A stretch of 64,000 bases of DNA from Amblyomma americanum (taxonomy: Eukaryota; Arthropoda; Arachnida; Ixodida; Ixodidae). The position numbers and the translations under genes are program-made. Below are positions 12,440-25,538 of the stretch, piece by piece. Below the pieces are notes generated by a model, which saw only the letters and a list, made by a program, of their open reading frames with translations, had not been told where the DNA came from and ran no database searches. The stretch is taken from NCBI RefSeq assembly GCF_052857255.1, contig NW_027526486.1:1178001-1242000 (forward strand), given 5' to 3'. Each line of letters opens with the position of its first letter. The stretch's first letter is position 1.

Positions 12440-13965
12440 TTCTGAGAGAAAAAATTTACACCTTTCTCTCGTCTACTCTTCGAAGACTTGTAAAATCGAT
12501 GCTCGTGAATCTTGCTAGTTTCGATCTAAGACGATGTATCCCGTTTTTTTGAGCCGGTATACAAGTTTTCGCGCAGTTCTGAGAGAAAAAGTTTACACCT
12601 TTCCCTCGTGTACTCATCGACGACTTGTAAAATCGATGCTCGTGAATCTTCATAGTTTCGATCGAAAACGGTGTATCCCGTTGTTTTGAGCCGGAATACA
12701 AGTTTTCGCGAGGTTCTTAGAGAAAAAGTTTACACCTTTCTCTCGTGTACTCTTCGACGACGTGTAATATCGATGCTCGTGAATCTTGCTAGTTTCGATC
12801 TAAAACGATGTAACCCGTTGTTCTGAGCCGGAATACAAGTTTTGGCGCAGTTCTGAGAGAAAACGTTTACACCTTTCTCTCGTCTACTCTTCGACGACTT
12901 GTAAAATCGATGCTCGTGAATCTTGCTAGTTTCGATCTAAAACGATGCATCCAGTTTTTTTGAGCCGGTATACAAGCTTTCGCGCAGTTCTGAGAGAAAA
13001 CTTTTACACCTTTCTCTCGTGTACTCTTCGACGACGTGTAAATTCGATGCTCGTGAATCTTGCTGGTTTCAATCTAAAACGATGTATCCCGCTGTTTTGA
13101 GCCGGAATACAAGTTTTTGCGCAGTTCTGAGAGAAAACGTTTACACCTTTCTCTCGTCTACTCTTCGACGACTTGTAAAATCGATGCTCGTGAATCTTGC
13201 TAGTTTCGATCTAAAACGATGTATCCCGTTTTTTTGAGCCGGTATACAAGCTTTCGCGCAGTTCTGAGAGAAAACGTTTACACCTTTCTCTCGTGTACTC
13301 TTCGACGACGTGTAATATCGATGCTCGTGCATCTTGCTAGTTTCGATCTGAAACAATGTAACCGGTTGTTCTGAGCCGGAATACAAGTTTTGGCGCAGTT
13401 CTGAGAGAAAAAGTTTGCACCTTTCTCTCGTCTACTCTTCGACGACTTGTAAAATAAATGCTCGTGAATCTTGCTAGTTTCGATCTACAACGATGTATCC
13501 CGTTGTTTTGAGCTGGAATAGAAGTTTTCGCGCAGTTCTGAGAGAAAAAGTTTACACCTTTCTCTCGTCTACTTTTCGAGGACTTGTAAAATCGATGCTC
13601 GTGAATCTTGCTAGTTTCAATCTACAACGATGTATCCCGTAGTTTTGAGCCGGAATACAAGTTTTCGCGCAGTTCTGAGAGAAAACGTTTACACCTTTTT
13701 CTCGTGTACTCTTCCACGACTTGTAAAATCGATGCTCGTGAATCTTGCTAGTTTCGATCTAAAACGATGTATCCCGTTGTTTTGAGCCGGAATACAAGTT
13801 TTCATGCAGTTCTGAGGGACAAAGTTTCTACCTTTCTCTCGTCTACTCTTCGACGACTTGTAAAATCGATGCTCGTGAATCTTGCTAGTTTCGATCTAAA
13901 ACGATGTATCCCGTTGTTTTGAGCCGGAATACAAGTTTTGGCGCAGTTCTGAGAGAACAAGTTTG
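12440..13965 (+). repeat. Most divergent patch of the array
   Basis: Monomers here carry clearly more substitutions than elsewhere. Examples are TTCCCTCGTG and ACTCATCGACG (12600-12620), CTTCATAG and AAAACGGTG (12650-12675), GAGGTTCTTAG (12710), GACGTGTAATATCG (12769 and 13308), TGTAACCCGTTGTTCTG (12811), GATGCATCCAG (12946), GCTGGTTTC (13063), CCCGCTG (13088), AACAATGTAACCGG (13352), TTCATGCAG (13801) and GAGGGACAAAG (13815). Orientation and 137-bp phase are kept. This looks like an older, less homogenised part of the array. Confidence 0.85.
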
Positions 13966-15250
13966 CACCTTTCTCTCGTCTACTCTTCGACGACTTGTAA
14001 AATCGATGCTCGTGAATCTTGTTAGTTTCGATCTAAAACGATGTATCCCGTTGTTTTGAGCCGGAATACAAGTTTTCGCGCAGTTTTGAGAGAAAAAGTT
14101 TACACCTTTCTCTCGTGTACTCTTCGACGACTTGTAAAATCGATGCTCGTGAATCTTGCTAGTTTCGATCTAAAACGATGTATCCCGTTGTTTTGAGCCG
14201 GAATACAAGTTTTCGTGCAGTTCTGAGAGAAAAAGTTTACACCTTTCTCTCGTCTACTCTTCGACGACTTGTAAAATCGATGCTCGTGAATCTTGCTACT
14301 TTCGATCTAAAACGATGTATCCCGTTGTTTTGAGCCGGAATACAAGTTTTCGCGCAGTACTGAGAGAAAAAGTTTACACCTTTCTCTCGTCTACTCTTCG
14401 AAGACTTGTAAAATCGATGCCCGTGAATCTTGCTAGTTTTGATCTAAAACGATGTATCCCGTAGTTTTGAGCCGGAATACAAGTTTTCGCGCAGTTCTGA
14501 GAGAAAAAGTTTACACCTTTCTCTCGTGTACCCTTCGGCGACTTGTAAAATCGATACTCGAGAATCATGCTAGTTTCGATCTAAAACGATGTATCCCGTT
14601 GTTTTGAGCCGGAATACAAGTTTTCGCGCAGTTCTGAGAGAAAATGTTTACACCTTTCTCTCGTCTGCTCTTCGAAGACTTGTAAAATCGAGGCTCGTGA
14701 ATCTTGCTAGTTTCGATCTAAAACGATGTATCCCGTTGTTTTGAGCCGGAATACAAGTTTTCGCGCAGTTTTGAGAGAAAAAGTTTACACCTTTCTCTCG
14801 TGTACTCTTCGACGACTTGTAAAATCGATGCTCGTGAATCTTGCTAGTTTCGATCTAAAACGATGTATTCAGTTGTTTTGAGCCGGAATACAAGTTTTCG
14901 TGCAGTTCTGAGAGAAAAAGTTTACACCTTTCTCTCGTCTACTCTTCGATGACTTGTAAAATCGATGCTCGTGAATCTTGCTACTTTCAATCTAAAACGA
15001 TGTATCCCGTTGTTTTGAGCCGGAATACAAGTTTTCGCGCAGTTCTGAGAGAAAAAGTTTACACCTTTCTCTCGTCTACTCTTCGAAGACTTGTAAAATC
15101 GATGCCCGTGAATCTTGCTAGTTTCAATCTAAAACGATGTATCCCGTAGTTTTGAGCCGGAATACAAGTTTTCGCGCAGTTCTGAGAGAAAAAGTTTACA
15201 CCTTTCTCTCGTGTACTCTTCGACGACTTGTAAAATCGATACTCGAGAAT
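13966..15250 (+). repeat. Satellite block with older copy of the 3.4-9 kb family
   Basis: From about 14241 to 15030 the order CTACTTTCG, CCCGTAG (14459), TACCCTTCGGCGAC, ACTCGAG, GCTCTTCGAAGAC, ATTCAGTTG (14867) follows the 3418 block at an offset of 10823 (79 monomers). CCCGTAG appears once more at 15145. Confidence 0.7.
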
Positions 15251-18249
15251 CATGCTAGTTTCGATCTAAAACTATGTATCCCGTTGTTTTGAGAAGGAAT
15301 ACAAGTTTTCGCGCAGTTCTGAGAGAAAAAAGTTTACGCCTTTCTCTCGTGTACTCTTCGACGACTTGTAAAATCGATGCTCGTGAATCATGCTAGTTTC
15401 GATCTACAACGATGTATCCCGTTGTTTTGAGCTGGAATAGAAGTTTTCGCGCAGTTCTGAGCGAAAAAGTGTACACCTTTCTCTCGTCTACTTTTCGAGG
15501 ACTTGTAAAATCGATTCTCGTGAATCTTGCTAGTTTTGACCTAAAACGATGTATCCCGTTTTTTTGAGCCGGTATACAAGTTTTCGCGCAGTTCTGAGAG
15601 AAAAAGTTTACACCTTTCTCTCGTGTACTCTCGACGACTTGTAAAATCGATGCTCGTGAATCTTGCTAGTTTCGATCTAAAACGATGTATCCCGTTGTTA
15701 TGAGCCGGAATACAAGTTTTCGTGCAGTTCTGAGAGAAAACGTTTACACCTTTCTCTCGTCTACTCTTCGACGACTTGTAAAATCGATGCTCGTGAATCT
15801 TGCTAGTTTCGATCTAAAACGATGTATCCCGTTGTTTTGAGCCAGAATACAATTTTTCGCGCAGTTCTGAGAGAAAAAGTTTACACCTTTCTCTCGTCTA
15901 CTCTTCGAAGACTTGTAAAATCGATGCCCGTGAATCTTGCTAGTTTCGATTTAAAACGATGTATCCCGTTGTTTTGAGCCGAAATACAAGTTTTCGCGCA
16001 GTTCTGAGAGAAAAAGTTTACACCTTTCTCTCGTGTACTCTTCGACGACTTGTAAAATCGATACTCGTGAATCATGCTAATTTCGATCTAAAACGATGTA
16101 TCCCGTTGTTTTGAGCCGGAATACAAGTTTTCGCGCAGTTCTGAGAGAAAAAGTTTACACCTTTCTCTTGTCTGCTCTTCGAAGACTTGTAAAATCGATG
16201 CTCGTGAATCTTGCTAGTTTCGATCTAAAACGATGTATCTCGTTGTTTTGAGCCGGAATACAAGTTTTCGCGCAGTTTTGAGAGAAAAAGTTTACACCTT
16301 TCTCTCGTGTACTCTTCGACGACTTGTAAAATCGATGCTCGTGAATCTTGCTAGTTTCGATCTAAAACGATGTATCCCGTTGTTTTGAGCCGGAATACAA
16401 GTTTTCGTGCAGTTCTGAGAGAAAAAGTTTACACCTTTCTCTCGTCTACTCTTCGCTGACTTGTAAAATCGATGCTCGTGAATCTTGCTACTTTCGATCT
16501 AAAACGATGTATCCCGTTGTTTTGAGCCGGAATACAAGTTTTCGCGCAGTTCTGAGAGAAAAAGTTTACACCTTTCTCTCGTCTACTCTTCGACGACTTG
16601 TAAAATCGATGCTCGTGAATCTTGCTAGTTTCAATTTAAAACGATGTATCCCGTTGTTTTGAGCCGGAATACAAGTTTTCGCGCAGTTCTGAGAGAAAAA
16701 GTTTGCACCTTTCTCTCGTCTACTCTTCGACGACTTGTAAAATCAATGCTCGTGAATCTTGCTAGTTTCGATCTACAACGATGTATCCCGTTGTTTTGAG
16801 CTGGAATAGAAGTTTTCGCGCAGTTCTGAGAGAAAAAGTTTACACCTTTCTCTCGTCTACTTTTCGAGGACTTGTAAAATCGATTCTCGTGAATCTTGCT
16901 AGTTTTGACCTAAAACGATGTATCCCGTTTTTTTGAGCCGGTATACAAGTTTTCGCGCAGTTCTGAGAGAAAACGTTTACACCTTTCTCTCGTGTACTCT
17001 TCGACGACTTGTAAAATCGATGCTCGTGAATCTTGCTAGTTTCGATCTAAACCGACGTATCCCGTTGTTTTGAGCCGGAATACAAGTTTTCGTGCAGTTC
17101 TGAGAGAAAACGTTTACACCTTTCTCTCGTCTACGATTCGACGACTTGTAAAATCGATGCTCGTGAATCTTGCTAGTTTCGATCTAAAACGATGTATCCC
17201 GTTGTTTTGAGCCAGAATACAAGTTTTCGCGCAGTTCTGAGAGAAAAAGTTTACACCTTTTTCTCGTCTACTCTTCGAAGACTTGTAAAATCGATGCCCG
17301 TGAATCTTGCTAGTTTCGATTTAAAACGATGTATCCCGTTGTTTTGAGCCGGAATACAAGTTTTCGCACAGTTCTGAGAGAAAAAGTTTACACCTTTCTC
17401 TCGTGTACTCTTCGACGACTTGTAACATCGATACTCGTGAATCATGCTAGTTTCGATCTAAAACGATGTATACTTTTGTTTTGAGCCGGAATACAAGTTT
17501 TCGCGCAGTTCTGAGAGAAAAACTTTACACCTTTCTCTCGTCTAGTCTTCGACGACTTGTAAAATCGATGCCCGTGAACCTTGCTAGTTTCGATCTAAAA
17601 CGATGTATCCCGTTGTTTTGAGCCGGAATACAAGTTTTCGCGCAGTTCTGAGAGAAAAAAGTTTACACCTTTCTCTCGTGTACTCTTCGACGACTTGTAA
17701 AATCGGTGTTCGTGAATCATGCTAGTTTCGATCTAAAACGATGTATCCCGTTGTTTTGGGCCGGAATACAAGTTTTCGCGCAGTTCTGAGAGAAAACGTT
17801 TACACCTTTCTCTCGTCTACTCTTCGACGACTTGTAAAATCGATGCTCGTGAATCTTGCTAGTTTCAATTTAAAACGATGTATCCCGTTGTTTTGAGCCG
17901 GAATACAAGTTTTCGCGCAGTTCTGAGAGAAAAAGTTTGCACCTTTCTCTCGTCTACTCTTCGACGACTTGTAAAATCAATGCTCGTGAATCTTGCTAGT
18001 TTCGATCTAAAACGATGTATCCCGTTGTTTTGAGCCGGAAACAAGTTTTCGTGCAGTTCTGAGAGAAAACGTTTACACCTTTCTCTCGTCTACGATTCGA
18101 CGACTTGTAAAATCGATGCTCGTGAATCTTGCTAGTTTCGATCTAAAACGATGTATCCCGTTGTTTTGAGCCAGAATACAAGTTTTCGCGCAGTTCTGAG
18201 AGAAAAAGTTTACACCTTTCTCTCGTCTGCTCTTCGAAGACTTGTAAAA
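15251..18249 (+). repeat. Satellite monomers with 10-mer-spaced copies
   Basis: About 15396-16075 resembles 16765-17445 at an offset of 1369-1370 (10 monomers). The one-base step is explained by a single-base deletion at about 15632 (ACTCTCGACG for ACTCTTCGACG). Private variants include GAGAAGGAATAC (15291), AAAAAGTGTACACC (15463), CGACGTATCC (17053) and CTACGATTCG (17132). A deletion variant CCGGAAACAAG first appears at about 18037. Confidence 0.75.
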
Positions 18250-19617
18250 TCGATTCTCGTGAATCATGCTAGTTTTGACCTAAAACGATGTATCCCGTTT
18301 TTTTGAGCCGGTATACAAGTTTTCGCGCAGTTCTGAGAGAAAAAGTTTACACCTTTCTCTCGTGTACTCTTCGACGACTTGTAAAATCGATGCTCGTGAA
18401 TCTTGCTAGTTTCGATCTAAAACGATGTATCCCGTTGTTTTGAGCCGGAAACAAGTTTTCGTGCAGTTCTGAGAGAAAACGTTTACACCTTTCTCTCGTC
18501 TACGATTCGACGACTTGTAAAATCGATGCTCGTGAATCTTGCTAGTTTCGATCTAAAACGATGTATCCCGTTGTTTTGAGCCAGAATACAAGTTTTCGCG
18601 CAGTTCTGAGAGAAAAAGTTTACACCTTTCTCTCGTCTGCTCTTCGAAGACTTGTAAAATCGATGCTCGTGAATCTTGCTAGTTTCGATCTAAAACGATG
18701 TATCCCGTTGTTTTGAGCCGGAATACAAGTTTTCGCGCAGTTCTGAGAGAAAAAGTTTACACCTTTCTCTCGTCTACTCTTCGAAGACTTGTAAAATCGA
18801 TGCCCGTGAATCTTGCTAGTTTCGATCTAAAACGATGTATCCCTTTGTTTTGAGCCGGAATACAAGTTTTCGCGCAGTTCTGAGAGAAAAAGTTTACACC
18901 TTTCTCTCGTGTACTCTTCGACGACTTGTAAAATCGATACTCGAGAATCATGCTAGTTTCGATCTAAAACGATGTATCCCGTTGTTTTGAGCCGGAATAC
19001 AAGTTTTCGCGCAGTTCTGAGAGAAAAAGTTTACACCTTTCTCTCGTCTACTCTTCGACGACTTGTAAAATCGATGCTCGTGAATCTTGCTAGTTTCAAT
19101 TTAAAACGATGTATCCCGTTGTTTTGAGCCGGAATACAAGTTTTCGCGCAGTTCTGAGAGAAAAAGTTTGCACCTTTCTCTCGTCTACTCTTCGACTACT
19201 TGTAAAATCAATGCTCGTGAATCTTGCTAGTTTCAATCTACAACGATGTATCCCGTTGTTTTGAGCCAGAATACAAGTTTTCGCGCAGTTCTGAGAGAAA
19301 AAGTTTACACCTTTTTCTCGTCTACTCTTCGAAGACTTGTAAAATCGATTCTCGTGAATCTTGCTAGTTTTGACCTAAAACGATGTATCCCGTTTTTTTG
19401 AGCCGGTATACAAGTTTTCGCGCAGTTCTGAGAGAAAAAGTTTGCACCTTTCTCTCGTCTACTCTCGACGACTTGTAAAATCAATGCTCGTGAATCTTGC
19501 TAGTTTCGATCTACAACGATGTATCCCGTTGTTTTGAGCTGGAATAGAAGTTTTCGCGCAGTTCTGAGAGAAAAAGTTTACACCTTTCTCTCGTCTACTT
19601 TTCGAGGACTTGTAAAA
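18250..19617 (+). repeat. 10-mer-spaced duplication, copy 1
   Basis: 18250-19440 matches 19618-20808 at an offset of 1368, which is 10 monomers less two single-base deletions (CCGGAAACAAG near 19817 and ACTCTCGACG near 19464). Shared marks are CGATTCTCGTGAATCATG, CCGGAAACAAG, CTACGATTCG and CCCTTTG (18840, 20208). The last part, 19441-19617, is not in the second copy, so this is not a simple two-copy tandem. Confidence 0.8.
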
Positions 19618-20808
19618 TCGATTCTCGTGAATCATGCTAGTTTTGACCTAAAACGATGTATCCCGTTTTTTTGAGCCGGTATACAAGTTTTCGCGCAGTT
19701 CTGAGAGAAAAAGTTTACACCTTTCTCTCGTGTACTCTTCGACGACTTGTAAAATGGATGCTCGTGAATCTTGCTAGTTTCGATCTAAAACGATGTATCC
19801 CGTTGTTTTGAGCCGGAAACAAGTTTTCGTGCAGTTCTGAGAGAAAACGTTTACACCTTTCTCTCGTCTACGATTCGACGACTTGTAAAATCGATGCTCG
19901 TGAATCTTGCTAGTTTCGATCTAAAACGATGTATCCCGTTGTTTTGAGCCAGAATACAAGTTTTCGCGCAGTTCTGAGAGAAAAAGTTTACACCTTTCTC
20001 TCGTCTGCTCTTCGAAGACTTGTAAAATCGATGCTCGTGAATCTTGCTAGTTTCGATCTAAAACGATGTATCCCGTTGTTTTGAGCCGGAATACAAGTTT
20101 TCGCGCAGTTCTGAGAGAAAAAGTTTACACCTTTCTCTCGTCTACTCTTCGAAGACTTGTAAAATCGATGCCCGTGAATCTTGCTAGTTTCGATCTAAAA
20201 CGATGTATCCCTTTGTTTTGAGCCGGAATACAAGTTTTCGCGCAGTTCTGAGAGAAAAAGTTTACACCTTTCTCTCGTGTACTCTTCGACGACTTGTAAA
20301 ATCGATACTCGAGAATTATGCTAGTTTCGATCTAAAACGATGTATCCCGTTGTTTTGAGCCGGAATACAAGTTTTCGCGCAGTTCTGAGAGAAAAAGTTT
20401 ACACCTTTCTCTCGTCTACTCTTCGACGACTTGTAAAATCGATGCTCGTGAATCTTGCTAGTTTCAATTTAAAACGATGTATCCCGTTGTTTTGAGCCGG
20501 AATACAAGTTTTCGCGCAGTTCTGAGAGAAAAAGTTTGCACCTTTCTCTCGTCTACTCTTCGACTACTTGTAAAATCAATGCTCGTGAATCTTGCTAGTT
20601 TCGATCTACAACGATGTATCCCGTTGTTTTGAGCCAGAATACAAGTTTTCGCGCAGTTCTGAGAGAAAAAGTTTACACCTTTTTCTCGTCTACTCTTCGA
20701 AGACTTGTAAAATCGATTCTCGTGAATCTTGCTAGTTTTGACCTAAAACGATGTATCCCGTTTTTTTGAGCCGGTATACAAGTTTTCGCGCAGTTCTGAG
20801 AGAAAAAG
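19618..20808 (+). repeat. 10-mer-spaced duplication, copy 2
   Basis: Second copy of 18250-19440. Small differences are AAAATGGATG at 19752, GAATTATG at 20314 (for GAATCATG) and TTTCGATCTACAACG at about 20599 where copy 1 has TTTCAATCTACAACG. Confidence 0.8.
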
Positions 20809-21974
20809 TTTACACCTTTCTCTCGTCTACTCTTCGACGACTTGTAAAATCGATGCTCGTGAATCTTGCTACTTTCGATCTAAAACGATGTATCCCGTTG
20901 TTTTGAGCCGGAATACAAGTTTTCGCGCAGTTCTGAGAGAAAACGTTTACACCTTTCTCTCGTCTACTCTTCGAAGACTTGTAAAATCGATGCCCGTGAA
21001 TCTTGCTAGTTTTGATCTAAAACGATGTATCCCGTTGTTTTGAGCCGGAATACAAGTTTTCGCGCAGTTCTGAGAGAAAAAGTTTACACCTTTCTCTCGT
21101 GTACTCTTCGACGACTTGTAAAATCGATACTCGAGAATCATGCTAGTTTCGATCTAAAACGATGTATCCCGTTGTTTTGAGCCAGAATACAAGTTTTCGC
21201 GCAGTTCTGAGAGAAAAAGTTTACACCTTTCTCTCGTCTACTCTTCGACAACTTGTAAAATCGATGCTCGTGAATCTTGCTAGTTTCAATTTAAAACGAT
21301 GTATCCCGTTGTTTTGAGCCGGAATACAAGTTTTCGCGCAGTTCTGAGAGAAAAAGTTTGCACCTTTCTCTCGTCTACTCTTCGACTACTTGTAAAATCA
21401 ATGCTCGTGAATCTTGCTAGTTTCGATCTACAACGATGTATCCCGTTGTTTTGAGCCAGAATACAAGTCTTCGCGCCGTTCTGAGAGAAAAAGTTTACAC
21501 CTTTTTCTCGTCTACTCTTCAAAGACTTGTTTCAAAACAAAGAGACGCCGACCAGTAAAACAAAAAAATCGATTCTCGTGAATCTTGCTAGTTTTGACCT
21601 AAAACGATGTATCCCGTTTTTTTGAGCCGGTATACAAGTTTTCGCGCAGTTCTGAGAGAAAAAGTTTACACCTTTCTCTCGTGTACTCTTCGACGACTTG
21701 TAAAATCGATGCTCGTGAATCTTGCTAGTTTCGATCTAAAACGATGTATCCCGTTGTTTTGAGCCGGAATACAAGCTTCGTGCAGTTCTGAGAGAAAACG
21801 TTTACACCTTTCTCTCGTCTACTCTTCGACGACTTGTAAAATCGATGCTCGTGAATCTTGCTAGTTTCGATCTAAAACGATGTATCCCGTTGTTTTGAGC
21901 CAGAATACAAGTTTTCGCGCAGTTCTGAGAGAAAAAGTTTACACCTTTCTCTCGTCTACTCTTCGAAGACTTGT
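20809..21974 (+). repeat. Satellite monomers surrounding the only insertion
   Basis: About eight units in ordinary phase, interrupted once at 21531-21564. The unit with the insertion also carries neighbouring private substitutions (CAAGTCTTCGCGCCG at about 21465, CTTCAAAGACTTG at about 21517). A one-base deletion follows at about 21776 (CAAGCTTCGTG). Confidence 0.85.
21531..21564. other. 34-bp non-satellite insertion
   Basis: Between ACTTGT (ends 21530) and AAAATCGATTC (starts 21565), which are contiguous in every other monomer, lie 34 bases with no match to the satellite over most of their length. The central part, AGAGACGCCGACCAG (21541-21555), is unlike any part of the monomer on either strand. 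The end GTAAAACAAA resembles the monomer's GTAAAA. No clear target-site duplication or terminal inverted repeat is visible; TTGTTT and AAACAA at the left junction form a short imperfect inverted repeat. Phase resumes exactly afterwards. Filler DNA from break repair or a short excision footprint are both possible. Confidence 0.85.
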
Positions 21975-23756
21975 AAAATCGATGCCCGTGAATCTTGCTA
22001 GTTTCGATTTAAAACGATGTATCCCGTTGTTTTGAGCCGGAATACAAGTTTTCGCGCAGTTCTGAGAGAAAAAGTTTACACCTTTCTCTCGTGTACTCTT
22101 CGACGACTTGTAAAATCGATACTCGTGAATCATGCTAATTTCGAACTAAAACGATGTATCCCGTTGTTTTGAGCCGGAATACAAGTTTTCGCGCAGTTCT
22201 GAGAGAAAAAGTTTACACCTTTCTCTCGTCTGCTCTTCGAAGACTTGTAAAATCGATGCTCGTGAATCTTGCTAGTTTCGATCTAAAACGATGTAACCCG
22301 TTGTTCTGAGCCGGAATACAAGTTTTGGCGCAGTTCTGAGAGAAAAATTTTGCACCTTTCTCTCGTCTACTCTTCGACGACTTGTAAGATCAATGCTCGT
22401 GAATCTTGCTAGTTTCGATCTACAACGATGTATCCCGTTGTTTTGAGCCGGAATACAAAGTTTTCGCGCAGTTCTGAGAGAAAACGTTTACACCTTTCTC
22501 TCGTCTACTCTTCGACGACTTGTAAAATCGATGCTCTTGAATCTTGCTAGTTTCAATTTAAAACGATGTATCCCGTTGTTTAGAGCCGGAATACAAGTTT
22601 TCGCAGAGTTCTGAGAGAAAAAGTTTACACCTTTCTCTCGTCTACTCTTCGAAGACTTGTAAAATCGATGCTCGTGAATCTTGCTAGTTTCGATATAAAA
22701 CGATGTAACCCGTTGTTTTGAGCCGGAATACAAGTTTTGGCGCAGTTCTGAGAGAAAGAGTTTACACCTTTCTCTCGTGTACTCTTCGACGACTTGTAAA
22801 ATCGATGCTCGTAAATCTTGCTAGTTTCGATCTAAAACGATGTATTCCGTTGTATTGAGCCGGAATACAAGTTTTCGCGAAGTTGTGAGAGAAAAAATTT
22901 ACACCTTTCTCTCGTCTACTCTTCGACGACTTGTAAAATCAGTGCTCGTGAATCTTGCTAGTTTCGATCTACAACGATGTATCCCGTTGTTTTGAGCTGG
23001 AATAGAAGTTTTCGCGCAGTTCTGAGAGAAAAAGTTGACACCTTTCTCTCGTCTACTCTTCGAAGACTTGTAAAATCGATGCCCGTGAATCTTGCTAGTT
23101 TCGATTTAAAACGATGTATCCCGTTGTTTTGAGCCGGAATACAAGTTTTCGCGCAGTTCTGAGAGAAAAAGTTTACACCTTTCTCTCGTGTACTCTTCGA
23201 CGACTTGTAAAATCGATACTCGTGAATCTTGCTAGTTTCGATCTAAAACGATGTAACCCGTTGTTTTGAGCCGGAATACAAGTTTTGGCGCAGTTCTGAG
23301 AGAAAGAGTTTACACCTTTCTCTCGTGTACTCTTCGACGACTTGTAAAATCGATGCTCGTAAATCTTGCTAGTTTCGATCTAAAACGATGTATTCCGTTG
23401 TATTGAGCCGGAATACAAGTTTTCGCGCAGTTATGTGAGAAAAAGTTTGCACCTTTTTCTCGTCTACTCTTCGACGACTTGTAAAATCAGTGCTCGTGAA
23501 TCTTGCTAGTTTCGATCTACAACGATGTATCCCATTGTTTTGAGCTGGAATAGAAGTTTTCGCGCAGTTCTGAGAGAAAAAGTTGACACCTTTCTCTCGT
23601 CTACTCTTCGAAGACTTGTAAAATCGATGCCCGTGAATCTTGCTAGTTTCGATTTAAAACGATGTATCCCGTTGTTTTGAGCCGGAATACAAATTTTCGC
23701 GCAGTTCTGAGAGAAAAAGTTTACACCTTTCTCTCGTCTACTCTTCGACGACTTAT
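21975..23756 (+). repeat. 13-mer, copy 1 (1782 bp)
   Basis: First of three successive copies spaced 1782 bp (13 monomers plus 1). The extra base is in AATACAAAGTTTTCG (22453), found again at 24235 and 26017. The block contains the TGTAACCC / TTTTGGCGCAG subfamily, GTTTAGAGCCGG (22579), GCAGAGTTCTG, GAGAGAAAGAG, TTGTATTGAG (22851) and GCGAAGTTGTGAG. Private differences include TCGAACTAAAAC (22140) and GATGCTCTTGAATC (22529). Confidence 0.85.
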
Positions 23757-25538
23757 AAAATCGATGCCCGTGAATCTTGCTAGTTTCGATTTAAAACGAT
23801 GTATCCCGTTGTTTTGAGCCGGAATACAAGTTTTCGCGCAGTTCTGAGAGAAAAAGTTTACACCTTTCTCTCGTGTACTCTTCGACGACTTGTAAAATCG
23901 ATACTCGTGAATCATGCTAATTTCGATCTAAAACGATGTATCCCGTTGTTTTGAGCCGGAATACAAGTTTTCGCGCAGTTCTGAGAGAAAAAGTTTACAC
24001 CTTTCTCTCGTCTGCTCTTCGAAGACTTGTAAAATCGATGCTCGTGAATCTTGCTAGTTTCGATCTAAAACGATGTAACCCGTTGTTCTGAGCCGGAATA
24101 CAAGTTTTGGCGCAGTTCTGAGAGAAAAATTTTGCACCTTTCTCTCGTCTACTCTTCGACGACTTCTAAGATCAATGCTCGTGAATCTTGCTAGTTTCGA
24201 TCTACAACGATGTATCCCGTTGTTTTGAGCCGGAATACAAAGTTTTCGCGCAGTTCTGAGAGAAAACGTTTACACCTTTCTCTCGTCTACTCTTCGACGA
24301 CTTGTAAAATCGATGCTCGTGAATCTTGCTAGTTTCAATTTAAAACGATGTATCCCGTTGTTTAGAGCCGGAATACAAGTTTTCGCAGAGTTCTGAGAGA
24401 AAAAGTTTACACCTTTCTCTCGTCTACTCTTCGAAGACTTGTAAAATCGATGCTCGTGAATCTTGCTAGTTTCGATCTAAAACGATGTAACCCGTTGTTT
24501 TGAGCCGGAATACAAGTTTTGGCGCAGTTCTGAGAGAAAGAGTTTACACCTTTCTCTCGTGTACTCTTCGACGACTTGTAAAATCGATGCTCGTAAATCT
24601 TGCTAGTTTCGATCTAAAACGATGTATTCCGTTGTATTGAGCCGGAATACAAGTTTTCGCGAAGTTGTGAGAGAAAAAATTTACACCTTTCTCTCGTCTA
24701 CTCTTCGACGACTTGTAAAATCAGTGCTCGTGAATCTTGCTAGTTTCGATCTACAACGATGTATCCCGTTGTTTTGAGCTGGAATAGAAGTTTTCGCGCA
24801 GTTCTGAGAGAAAAAGTTGACACCTTTCTCTCCTCTACTCTTCGAAGACTTGTAAAATCGATGCCCGTGAATCTTGCTAGTTTCGATTTAAAACGATGTA
24901 TCCCGTTGTTTTGAGCCGGAATACAAGTTTTCGCGCAGTTCTGAGAGAAAAAGTTTACACCTTTCTCTCGTGTACTCTTCGACGACTTGTAAAATCGATA
25001 CTCGTGAATCTTGCTAGTTTCGATCTAAAACGATGTAACCCGTTGTTTTGAGCCGGAATACAAGTTTTGGCGCAGTTCTGAGAGAAAGAGTTTACACCTT
25101 TCTCTCGTGTACTCTTCGACGACTTGTAAAATCGATGCTCGTAAATCTTGCTAGTTTCGATCTAAAACGATGTATTCCGTTGTATTGAGCCGGAATACAA
25201 GTTTTCGCGCAGTTATGTGAGAAAAAGTTTGCACCTTTTTCTCGTCTACTCTTCGACGACTTGTAAAATCAGTGCTCGTGAATCTTGCTAGTTTCGATCT
25301 ACAACGATGTATCCCATTGTTTTGAGCTGGAATAGAAGTTTTCGCGCAGTTCTGAGAGAAAAAGTTGACACCTTTCTCTCGTCTACTCTTCGAAGACTTG
25401 TAAAATCGATGCCCGTGAATCTTGCTAGTTTCGATTTAAAACGATGTATCCCGTTGTTTTGAGCCGGAATACAAGTTTTCGCGCAGTTCTGAGAGAAAAA
25501 GTTTACACCTTTCTCTCGTCTACTCTTCGACGACTTAT
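23757..25538 (+). repeat. 13-mer, copy 2 (1782 bp)
   Basis: Matches copy 1 and copy 3 in series. Private differences include GACTTCTAAGATC at 24162 (the others have GACTTGTAAGATC) and CTCTCCTCTACTC at 24829. Confidence 0.85.

Noticed and set aside
21531..21564. Transposon or attachment site at the 34-bp insertion.
   Set aside because: Too short for an element, with no matching terminal repeats and no clear target-site duplication. I keep it only as an insertion of unknown origin.
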